From Flavimaricola sp. (GTDB lineage Bacteria > Pseudomonadota > Alphaproteobacteria > Rhodobacterales > Rhodobacteraceae): 6,428 nucleotides of DNA. Location: contig JALZWD010000176.1 in assembly GCA_023300365.1 (NCBI GenBank), positions 1 to 6,428 on the forward strand, read 5' to 3'. A model generated the notes under the pieces. That model made no database searches, was not told the DNA's origin, and saw only the letters and a program-made list of their open reading frames with translations. The stretch's first letter is position 1; every line of letters starts with the position of its first letter. Shown in pieces: positions 1 to 5,320 of this stretch. The position numbers and the translations under genes were made by a program.

Positions 1-41
1 TTGGCGCTGACCTCTGTGCGGTTATTGCAAGGTTTGGGCAT
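1..41 (-). CDS. Probable beta (ATP-grasp) subunit of ADP-forming acyl-CoA synthetase, 5' end only
   Basis: Only 13 codons are visible, starting at an ATG (39-41) that overlaps the last 20 bases of the alpha-subunit gene in another frame; the reading runs off the left edge. The visible peptide is MPKPCNNRTEVSA. The TEVSA ending resembles the 'TEVEAK' opening of the ATP-grasp half in fused acyl-CoA synthetases, which normally follows directly after the alpha half. The product would bind ATP/ADP and exchange phosphate with the phosphohistidine of the alpha subunit. No strong ribosome binding site precedes the ATG, so translational coupling to alpha is likely. Alternatively this is a single fused gene broken by a frameshift near positions 22-30. 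The call rests on position and five residues, so it is tentative. Confidence 0.5.
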   Translation of the reverse strand, partial: MPKPCNNRTEVSA

Positions 42-1440
42 TTGGGACGGGCACCCCAAGACAGACTGGCGCGCTTTGCGGTTTGGCGCATTGCACAGCG
101 GCCTGCGTGGCCACGAGGGCTTCGTTCATACCGAACAATGGCACCACACCGCCATCCATCAACCTCGCGGCCACATCTTGCGGCATCAATTCTGGCAAGC
201 TGGCCACCACACCAAAACGCGCACCCGTTTGCGCGCGCACGTCGAGCGCGGCTTGTGTCGCACATGCCCAATCAGAGGCATCCGTGGTTGGGTAATCAAC
301 CACACAAAGGGTCATGTCGATCCCATCGCCCGTCATGCCAGACCACGCCTTGGCCATCGCCGCCCCATCGCGCCAAATATAGGTGTGATAATCAAGCGGA
401 TTGGACAGGGCGACCATCGGCCCCAAGGCATCGCGCAACACCGCCGTTTGCCGATCGGTCAAAGGCGCAAAGCACAGCGCCGTTTCCTTTGCCAAATCGG
501 CCATCAGGCTGGCCTCGCCGCCAGAACAACTGATTGAGGCGATCCGTCCGGAGGGCAATGGGCCGTCGCAATGCAGGATTTTTAGGGTTTCCAAGAGATC
601 GGGCAATGTCCCAAGGCGCGGTATCCCCAACCGTTCGAGAAACGCCGAAGCCCCCGCATCGCTGCCAGCAAGCGAGGCGGTGTGCGACACTGTGGCCCGC
701 TGGGCCTCGATCGATTTGCCAACCTTAAGTGCCACGATTGGCACGCCCTTTTCCCATGCTTTTTGGGCCAAGCGTTCCCAATCGCGCAGATCACAAAAGC
801 CTTCGATATGCATACCAATCGCCGTGACGCGCGGATCATCAAGCAGCCCGATGGCAATCTGCGCTTGGGTGGTTTGCGCCATGTTTCCGCATGTGACGAC
901 ATAGGCCACGGGCAAACCGCGTTGCTGCATGGTCAGGTTGATCGCGATGTTGGAGCTTTGGGTGAGGATCGCCACCCCGCGCTCAACGCGGGTGCAACCG
1001 TGCTGGTCAGGCCATAAAAGCGCGCCATCAAGCGCATTGATAAACCCATAGCAATTGGGCCCAAGGATCGGCATATCCCCCGCCGCTTTGATCAGCTGTT
1101 GTTGAAGGGCGGCCGCACCTTGGTCTTCGGCGGCGGCTTCGGAAAAGCCCGAGGCAAAGCAGATCGCCCCGCCCGCCCCCAAGGCGGCCAATTCCGCCAC
1201 CAGATCGATTGTTGCAAATCGGTTTACCCCGATAAACGTGGCGTCTGGCGGGGCTGGCAGGTCGTGGATAGATCGAAACGCCGCGTGCCCGGCCACATCC
1301 TTTGCTTTGGGATGCACAGGCCAGATATCGCCAAGATACCCCATTTGGGTTGCTTGATTGATCACCTGCGCGCACCACGCCCCGCCGCCCACCACGGCAA
1401 TGGATTTGGGCCGGAACAAACGGGTCAGCGGCGCCGACAC
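22..1440 (-). CDS. ADP-forming acyl-CoA synthetase-type alpha subunit (CoA-binding and CoA-ligase domains)
   Basis: 472 residues from a GTG start that lies one base after the stop of the upstream dehydrogenase. A GGGGG ribosome binding site (1447-1451) sits 6 bases before it. An in-frame ATG at 1560 would overlap the dehydrogenase by 119 bp and add 40 residues unlike the family, so I prefer GTG. Layout: Rossmann CoA-binding domain at about 1-125 (SIAVVGGG near the start), GPNCYG at 127-132, first flavodoxin-like ligase domain at about 155-290, and second from about 298 (ISCSGGEAS) onward. The SHTASLAGSD motif carries His253, which matches the phosphorylated histidine of archaeal ADP-forming acetyl-CoA synthetase alpha. 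Glu213 in HIEGF matches the acidic residue said to stabilise it. Family reaction: acid + CoA + ATP giving acyl-CoA + ADP + Pi, reversible. The ATP-grasp half is missing from this chain and probably encoded by the next gene. The acyl substrate is unknown; pairing with a dehydrogenase suggests activation for beta-oxidation-like catabolism. Confidence 0.93.
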   Translation of the reverse strand: MSAPLTRLFRPKSIAVVGGGAWCAQVINQATQMGYLGDIWPVHPKAKDVAGHAAFRSIHDLPAPPDATFIGVNRFATIDLVAELAALGAGGAICFASGFSEAAAEDQGAAALQQQLIKAAGDMPILGPNCYGFINALDGALLWPDQHGCTRVERGVAILTQSSNIAINLTMQQRGLPVAYVVTCGNMAQTTQAQIAIGLLDDPRVTAIGMHIEGFCDLRDWERLAQKAWEKGVPIVALKVGKSIEAQRATVSHTASLAGSDAGASAFLERLGIPRLGTLPDLLETLKILHCDGPLPSGRIASISCSGGEASLMADLAKETALCFAPLTDRQTAVLRDALGPMVALSNPLDYHTYIWRDGAAMAKAWSGMTGDGIDMTLCVVDYPTTDASDWACATQAALDVRAQTGARFGVVASLPELMPQDVAARLMDGGVVPLFGMNEALVATQAAVQCAKPQSAPVCLGVPVPNAQTLQ

Positions 1441-1441
1441 C

Positions 1442-2602
1442 CTAGGCCCCCAAAGGCCGCAAAAGATCGCGCGATATAATATGGCGTTGGATTTCTGACG
1501 TGCCATCCCAGATGCGTTCGACCCGTGCATCGCGCCAAAACCGCTCAATTGGAAAGTCATCCATCAGCCCCATGCCGCCAAATATCTGAAGCGTGGTATC
1601 CGTGACCCGCGCCAAAGCCTCGGAGGCATAAAGCTTGGCCGAAGCGATTTCGCGGTTGGCGGGCAGGTTTTGGTCCAAACGCCATGCCGCCGCCAAGGTA
1701 AGCCAATCGGCGGCATCAATTTCGGTAATCATATCCGCGATTTGAAAACTCACCCCCTGAAATTTACCGATCTTTTGGCCAAATTGTTCGCGCTCGGCGG
1801 CATAGTTCAAAGCATAGTCAAAACACCGCCGCGCCCGCCCGACCGAAAAGGCAGCGACAGTGAGGCGGGTGGCGTAAAGCCATTCATTCATCACCGCAAA
1901 ACCGCCATCAACCTCGCCGAGGACTTGGGCATCTGGCAAGCGGCAGTCATCAAACGACAGGATGCAATTCTTGTAGCCTTTGTGGCTGACGGAATTATAT
2001 CCCTCGCGCACATCAAACCCCGGCGTGCCTCGGTCGACGAGGAATGTGGTGATCCGTTTTTTGGGGCCTTTGGGTGTGTCGTCCACACCCGTTGCGATGA
2101 ACACGATGAAGAAATCCGCATGTTCCGCGCCCGAGATGAAATGCTTGGAGCCATTTACAACCCAATCGCCGCCGTCACGGACGGCCTGACATTTCATCCC
2201 CCGCACGTCCGATCCGGCATCAGGCTCGGTCATTGCCAAGGCGTCCATCCGCTCGCCACGCACCGCGGGCAAAAGATAGCGTTCGCGCTGGTCTTGGTTG
2301 CTGGCCATGAGGATATTTTGTGGGCGGCCAAAGAAATGCGTCAGCGCCATGGATCCACGCCCAAGTTCGCGTTCGACCAAGGTGAAATCGGTATGACTAA
2401 GCCCTGCGCCGCCGACCTCTTGGGGGAAGTTGCAGGCGTAAAACCCCAGATCGATGCACTTTTGCTTAATCGATTGGCCCAGCTCCGGCGGCACATGGCC
2501 AGTGCGTTCGACCTCGGCCTCGTGTGGGTAAATCTCATTTTCCACAAACCGCCGCACCGTTGAGACGATCATCTCTTGTTCTTGGCTTAGACCAAATTCC
2601 AT
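1442..2602 (-). CDS. Acyl-CoA dehydrogenase family protein
   Basis: 386 residues, the usual length of soluble FAD-dependent acyl-CoA dehydrogenases, which form an alpha,beta double bond in an acyl-CoA and pass electrons to ETF. Layout: N-terminal helical domain at about 1-118, beta domain at about 120-220, C-terminal helical domain at about 230-380. Both PROSITE signatures are readable: AMTEPDAGSDVRG at 123-135 and a Q339-D358 stretch with GGMGL. The usual catalytic Glu of the IYEGT loop is Asp366 here (WDGTSE), and Thr245 occupies the alternative base position used by isovaleryl-CoA dehydrogenase, so Asp366 would be the only candidate base. The ATG has a strong AAGGAG site (2611-2616) 8 bases upstream. 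It is first gene of a tight operon with the synthetase alpha subunit (1-bp gap). From memory, close relatives occur in Roseobacter and rhizobial loci, some linked to carnitine/gamma-butyrobetaine use. The substrate here is inference only. Confidence 0.96.
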   Translation of the reverse strand: MEFGLSQEQEMIVSTVRRFVENEIYPHEAEVERTGHVPPELGQSIKQKCIDLGFYACNFPQEVGGAGLSHTDFTLVERELGRGSMALTHFFGRPQNILMASNQDQRERYLLPAVRGERMDALAMTEPDAGSDVRGMKCQAVRDGGDWVVNGSKHFISGAEHADFFIVFIATGVDDTPKGPKKRITTFLVDRGTPGFDVREGYNSVSHKGYKNCILSFDDCRLPDAQVLGEVDGGFAVMNEWLYATRLTVAAFSVGRARRCFDYALNYAAEREQFGQKIGKFQGVSFQIADMITEIDAADWLTLAAAWRLDQNLPANREIASAKLYASEALARVTDTTLQIFGGMGLMDDFPIERFWRDARVERIWDGTSEIQRHIISRDLLRPLGA

Positions 2603-2624
2603 GCCGCAGGCTCCTTGTGACGTG

Positions 2625-2688
2625 TTGCATCATAAGACACCGGGTTGCGCACCTATGTCATGCAAAATTAGGATGCAATCATGCAAAA
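2625..2688. repeat. Operator-like cluster of TTGCAT/ATGCAA repeats in the divergent promoter region
   Basis: The decamer TCATGCAAAA occurs exactly twice, at 2658-2667 and 2679-2688, 21 bp apart (two helical turns, so the same DNA face). ATGCAA also occurs at 2673-2678 between them, and its complement TTGCAT at 2625-2630. The 2625-2634 and 2654-2665 segments form an imperfect inverted repeat. The upstream decamer directly abuts the weak -35 of the operon promoter; the other covers the regulator's own start codon (2681). This is the layout expected for direct-repeat binding by an AraC-type activator that also limits its own synthesis. That the neighbouring regulator binds here is inference. Confidence 0.6.
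2629..2657 (-). promoter_or_regulatory. Candidate promoter of the dehydrogenase-synthetase operon
   Basis: On the minus strand TATGAT (2629-2634) is a good -10 box. The hexamer 17 bp upstream, CATAGG (2652-2657), is a poor -35 match. Transcription would start near 2622, giving a leader of about 20 bases that contains the AAGGAG site. A good -10 with a poor -35, flanked upstream by repeated motifs, is the usual shape of an activator-dependent promoter. Confidence 0.4.
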
Positions 2689-3622
2689 CTCGAAAAATAC
2701 GCGTGATCGCCCCCAAAAAATCGACATCCTGCTTTTTGATCAGTTTTCAAACCATTGCCTTGCCAATTTGGTTGAGCCGATGCGCGCGGCGAATGCCTTG
2801 GCGCAGATCGAACATTATCAGTGGCGGTTTTTATCGATGAATGGCGGGACGGTGGTGTCATCAAGCGGGATGCAAATCGCCCCGGATGGCGCGCTAGAGG
2901 TGGGTCGTGGCGGGCATTTATGCGTCATGCCTTCTTACGGCTTTCGCAACTATCTTGGCCAAGACATCGCCCGCAAAATTAAAGCGGCGGCAAACCGCTA
3001 TGACGTGGTTGCCGGGCTTGATACGGGCAGTTGGCTTTTGGCGCGAGCCGGGCTGCTCGACACGCGCCAAGCCACGATCCACTGGGACGAGCTAACGGCC
3101 TTTGCCGAGACTTTCCCCAACGTTGAGGCGCGTCGCGAGCGGTATATTATCGACGGGGACCGGATCACATGTTCGGGAGCGATGGCCGCGTTTGACCTGA
3201 CCTTGCATCTGATCGAGCAAACCCACGGCGCCCTTCTTGCGCTTGAGGTAGCGCAATTGTTCATGACCCAAGATTCCGCACGCACGCACAGATCCCTTGC
3301 CGGTCAAAAAGGGCATCTTACCGATGCGGCAATATCGATTATGCAGGCCAACCTTGAAGAGCCGCTGTTGATCGGAACGATTGCAAAAAGGCTGTTTTGC
3401 TCGCAAAAAACGCTCGAAATGCGGATTAAATCCGATTTGAACCTGCCACCAAAGACAGTTTACAAAATTTTGCGCCTCACGCTTGCGCGCAAACTCTTGC
3501 TTGAAACAACGCAGTCTGTATCCGAAGTGGCGGGTCGCTGTGGCTATGATAACGCCAGCGCAATGACCCGTGCTTTTAAGGCGCAATTCAGCACAACGCC
3601 GCGCGCCCTGCGCAGTCGGTAG
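2681..3622 (+). CDS. GlxA-family transcriptional regulator (DJ-1/PfpI-like domain plus AraC-type HTH)
   Basis: 313 residues, typical for the family. Residues about 13-175 form the DJ-1/PfpI-like sensor domain (KIDILLFDQF at 13-22; AGLDTGSWLLARAGLLDTRQ around 111-130; ATIHWDEL; later DGDRITCSGAMAAFDL). Residues about 210-313 are the double helix-turn-helix AraC domain, ending with the second recognition unit SVSEVAGRCGYDNASAM and FSTTPRALR. Asp114 lies where true DJ-1/PfpI enzymes carry the nucleophilic Cys, so the domain is expected to bind a ligand rather than catalyse. Relatives such as CdhR (carnitine) and GbdR (glycine betaine) activate catabolism of quaternary amines. The ATG has AGGA (2670-2673) 7 bases upstream. 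It is divergent from the dehydrogenase operon across 78 bp, so it most likely controls that operon and itself. The effector is unknown. The long antisense reading frame beneath it is a shadow. Confidence 0.95.
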   Translation: MQNSKNTRDRPQKIDILLFDQFSNHCLANLVEPMRAANALAQIEHYQWRFLSMNGGTVVSSSGMQIAPDGALEVGRGGHLCVMPSYGFRNYLGQDIARKIKAAANRYDVVAGLDTGSWLLARAGLLDTRQATIHWDELTAFAETFPNVEARRERYIIDGDRITCSGAMAAFDLTLHLIEQTHGALLALEVAQLFMTQDSARTHRSLAGQKGHLTDAAISIMQANLEEPLLIGTIAKRLFCSQKTLEMRIKSDLNLPPKTVYKILRLTLARKLLLETTQSVSEVAGRCGYDNASAMTRAFKAQFSTTPRALRSR

Positions 3623-3661
3623 GCGGTGGTACGTCAGGCCCCGATTGCCAATCGTAACGTT

Positions 3662-3681
3662 TGCCGAGGCTTGTCTCGGCA
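3662..3681 (+). terminator. Hairpin after the regulator gene, possible weak terminator
   Basis: TGCCGAG (3662-3668) and CTCGGCA (3675-3681) form a perfect 7-bp GC-rich stem with a 6-base loop, 39 bases after the regulator stop codon. No T run follows on the plus strand (GCAGCCAAGC comes next), so intrinsic termination would be inefficient. Position supports a role at the 3' end of the regulator mRNA. Confidence 0.35.
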
Positions 3682-3772
3682 GCAGCCAAGCTTTATTAAT
3701 ACCTTGTTGTGGTAGACTCAGTTGCGCAGCGCGCTGATGACGTAAAAGTTCATTCGTTGCCCTTAAGATAGA

Positions 3773-3798
3773 GCCTGACGCTGGCAAAAGCGTCGGGT
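3773..3798. other. Strong hairpin in the intergenic region
   Basis: GCCTGACGCT (3773-3782) pairs with AGCGTCGGGT (3789-3798): 10 bp including two G-T wobbles on the plus strand, with loop GGCAAA. No T run follows, so it does not read as an intrinsic terminator. It could belong to a small RNA or an mRNA leader. Confidence 0.4.
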
Positions 3799-4125
3799 CC
3801 ACACAAAGAAGGTTATCAAGACGATGCGGACAAATGTCTTAGCCCCGACCGTAGTACCATGATCGTTTATGTCGCAAATTTCGCCCCCACAGGCCCGACC
3901 TATTCAAACGTCGGTCTTGGAAAATGCCGCGCTTATCGCCCAGACAACGATGTGGATACGTCGGGTACAAATGCAAATGGCGTCGTTGAATAAAATCATC
4001 GGCCCCTTAAGACCATAACATCATGCAAAACCGACACCCAATTTAGACGGCCCCGCGTCGCAGGCCTAAAGCTGCGTGCTGAACCTTTATCATCCTCTCA
4101 AAAATTCTGACGAAAAGACTTCAAT

Positions 4126-4611
4126 ATGAAAGTGCTACCTGCTTACGCTCTGATCCTCATCGCACATACCTCTCAGGTGATGGCCGAAGACCTTACTTTT
4201 GGGATTGGATCGGCCAATATTGGCAACTCGGCGCCGGGATCTCCTACGTTTCAGATCGAGTATCATAGCGACCCAATTTGGGAATTTGAGCGGGTGCGTG
4301 TTTCGGCGGCGGTTGCTTTGCAAGCGGAAGGCAACTCAACCTTTTACGTGGGTGGCGGGCTTTCGACAATCTGGGATTTCGCGGAAAGCTGGTTTGTGGA
4401 GGGCAGCCTGTTAGCAGGCTACTATGATGAGGGCCGTGATGGCGTCGATTTGGGGAGCGACCTGCAGTTTAGATCGCTGGTGGGCATAGGATATCATTTG
4501 CCAAACAAATCGTCCGTCTCCTTCGCGCTTGATCACCTCTCAAATGCGGGCTTTGAGCGTCTAAATCCGGGCCGCGAAAGCGTAACGATTAGGTACAGCA
4601 TCCCTTTCTAA
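4126..4611 (+). CDS. PagL-like lipid A 3-O-deacylase (acyloxyacyl hydrolase), outer membrane
   Basis: 161 residues, near the usual length of PagL. Residues 1-20 form a signal peptide with cleavage expected after VMA (18-20). The mature part alternates like a small beta-barrel and ends in IRYSIPF, with the C-terminal Phe typical of outer-membrane proteins. The C-terminal DHLSNAG...NPGRES block places His137, Ser139 and Glu151. These spacings of 2 and 12 are identical to the PagL catalytic triad His126, Ser128 and Glu140. PagL removes the ester-linked acyl chain at position 3 of lipid A, lowering endotoxicity and altering envelope properties. The ribosome binding site before the ATG is weak (a purine-rich GAAAAGA only). 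It appears to be a single-gene unit after a long intergenic region. Overall identity to characterised PagL looks low outside the triad block, so exact specificity is uncertain. Confidence 0.85.
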   Translation: MKVLPAYALILIAHTSQVMAEDLTFGIGSANIGNSAPGSPTFQIEYHSDPIWEFERVRVSAAVALQAEGNSTFYVGGGLSTIWDFAESWFVEGSLLAGYYDEGRDGVDLGSDLQFRSLVGIGYHLPNKSSVSFALDHLSNAGFERLNPGRESVTIRYSIPF

Positions 4612-4614
4612 GGG

Positions 4615-4804
4615 AGGGACTGTAGGCGCCCAGCCCGACCGCAAAGATCACAAAAGTGCCAAAGCCACCATTGGCACCGACCATCATCGCGAGCGTAAAC
4701 AACCCCAACGGATCAATCGCCAGCTTCAAGACCGGGCCGATTGCCGCGCGCGGCAGCACAATGGGCGGGGGCAACAGATACCCCGCAGCATCGCACAATG
4801 GCAT
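4615..4804 (-). pseudogene. Fragment of an unidentified membrane protein
   Basis: Reading from an internal ATG at 4804, the minus strand gives a hydrophobic, Pro/Gly-rich peptide with one or two likely membrane segments (LKLAIDPLGLFTLAMMVG and GFGTFVIFAVGLGAY). Codon choice is GC-rich in third positions, as in the genuine genes nearby, which argues for real former coding sequence. It lacks a ribosome binding site. The frame has no natural stop of its own: it runs into the end of the PagL-like gene on the other strand and stops at 4589. Upstream the frame stays open to 4849 through an 8-C run (4820-4827). I do not recognise the family. The best reading is an internal piece of a larger transporter or enzyme left after deletion. 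A small genuine gene is less likely. Confidence 0.4.
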
Positions 4805-4909
4805 GTGCACAAGGACATGCCCCCCCCAATCAATAGTGCCTGAAATCAACAGGCTCGTCGGCGGGTCTCATGTCAGGCCTGAGCCATTGCTTTAGAGCGC
4901 AAGCGAAGA

Positions 4910-5039
4910 AGCCGTCATACTGATCACGAGAATTCCAGAGGCACGCAGACGATTTGACCCGCAGCCCCTCAAAATCACTTACCTTGCAGGGTTTCTCTTG
5001 CGATTGGAGGTTGCGAATCTTGATGTCGCTGAGCGGCAT
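4910..5039 (-). pseudogene. 5' remnant of a DUF4102-type tyrosine integrase
   Basis: From the ATG at 5037-5039, the first ~43 residues match the N-terminal arm-binding domain of P4-like integrases: MPLSDIKIRNLQSQEKP, then KVSDFEGL, then VKSSACLW and YDG. Intact relatives read roughly 'LTDTKIRNAKPREKPYKLSDGGGL...VKPSGSKLWRFKYRFDG'. Compared with that, about two residues are missing after EGL and the FKYR block is changed. After YDG the similarity ends; the frame reaches a stop at 4830 after only 69 codons, against about 400 for the family. The core-binding and catalytic domains with the Arg-His-Arg-Tyr residues are absent. It starts 167 bp from the 3' end of the tRNA-Thr gene and reads away from it on the same strand, the standard position of an island integrase. 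No ribosome binding site is visible. It is almost certainly inactive. Confidence 0.75.
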
Positions 5040-5205
5040 GGTGGGGGTACGGACGCTCTTAAGTTGTCATTGCACACCAAGATGCACCCTCTTTGTGGCG
5101 GTACGCTGCCGGGCGCCAACAAACAGTGCAGGGCAAAAGATCTGGTTAAATCCCTTATAAATAAGAGCTCAATCGGATGTCACTGGACTATTCTGGATGG
5201 TGAAA
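5040..5205. other. Spacer between tRNA-Thr 3' end and integrase remnant, presumed former attachment-site flank
   Basis: The 166 bp hold no gene. In intact islands this interval carries the attachment-site edge, the int promoter and arm sites. A small palindrome CTTAT-AA-ATAAG lies at 5154-5165. I found no second copy of the tRNA 3' end elsewhere in the window, so the opposite attachment site is either further left or lost. Confidence 0.4.
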
Positions 5206-5281
5206 TGGTGCCCCCACACGGACTCGAACCGCGGACCTACTGATTACAAATCAGTTGCTCTACCAGCTGAGCTATAGGGGC
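5206..5281 (-). tRNA. tRNA-Thr(UGU)
   Basis: A complete 76-nt cloverleaf on the minus strand: acceptor GCCCCTA pairs with TGGGGGC (one T-G wobble), D-stem GCTC/GAGC, anticodon stem ACTGA/TCAGT with loop TTTGTAA, T-stem CGCGG/CCGTG with loop TTCGAAT, discriminator A, and encoded CCA at 5206-5208. The anticodon TGT (plus positions 5246-5248) reads ACA and, by wobble, ACG threonine codons. The gene is intact, so any past integration at its 3' end restored the tRNA sequence. Its 3' side carries an integrase remnant. Confidence 0.98.
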
Positions 5282-5291
5282 ACTAAGGGTC

Positions 5292-5320
5292 GATTTAGAG
5301 AAGGATTCTCGGCTCTGCAA
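5292..5320 (-). promoter_or_regulatory. Promoter of tRNA-Thr
   Basis: On the minus strand TTGCAG (5315-5320) and TAAATC (5292-5297) are separated by exactly 17 bp, 10 bp upstream of the mature 5' end. The spacer contains a perfect short inverted repeat GAGAA-TCC-TTCTC (5298-5310), directly next to the -10 box. No GC-rich discriminator typical of strongly stringent promoters is obvious beyond GACCC. Confidence 0.65.

Larger units (their letters stand above)
3623..4125. other. 503-bp intergenic region without a recognisable gene
   Basis: No reading frame here has both a ribosome binding site and a recognisable product. The longest plausible one is a 44-codon ATG frame (3859-3993) with no ribosome binding site and no familiar sequence. 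The stretch holds two hairpins (3662-3681 and 3773-3798), an exact third copy of the decamer TCATGCAAAA (4021-4030), and an interrupted stem pairing TTTAG (4042-4046) with CTAAA (4066-4070). It could hold a long 5' leader for the downstream gene, a small RNA, or decayed sequence. I cannot decide between these. Confidence 0.6.

Noticed and set aside
1441..1560. Upstream ATG start (1560) for the synthetase alpha gene
   Set aside because: Would overlap the dehydrogenase by 119 bp and add 40 residues unlike the family; the GTG at 1440 follows the stop by one base and has a GGGGG site.
1670..2563. 297-codon plus-strand frame under the dehydrogenase
   Set aside because: Complementary to an unmistakable acyl-CoA dehydrogenase; the product has no domain features.
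3092..3802. 236-codon minus-strand frame under the regulator gene
   Set aside because: Antisense to a clear GlxA/AraC coding sequence, with no recognisable domain and no ribosome binding site; an open frame caused by GC-rich codon use.
3859..3993. 44-codon ATG frame in the intergenic region
   Set aside because: No ribosome binding site and no recognisable product.
4820..4827. Run of eight C as a possible phase-variation tract
   Set aside because: It lies in a truncated, probably dead frame, so slippage would have no clear effect.
4656..4895. 79-codon plus-strand frame
   Set aside because: Antisense to the membrane-protein fragment, which has the better codon pattern and hydrophobic segments; no domain recognised.
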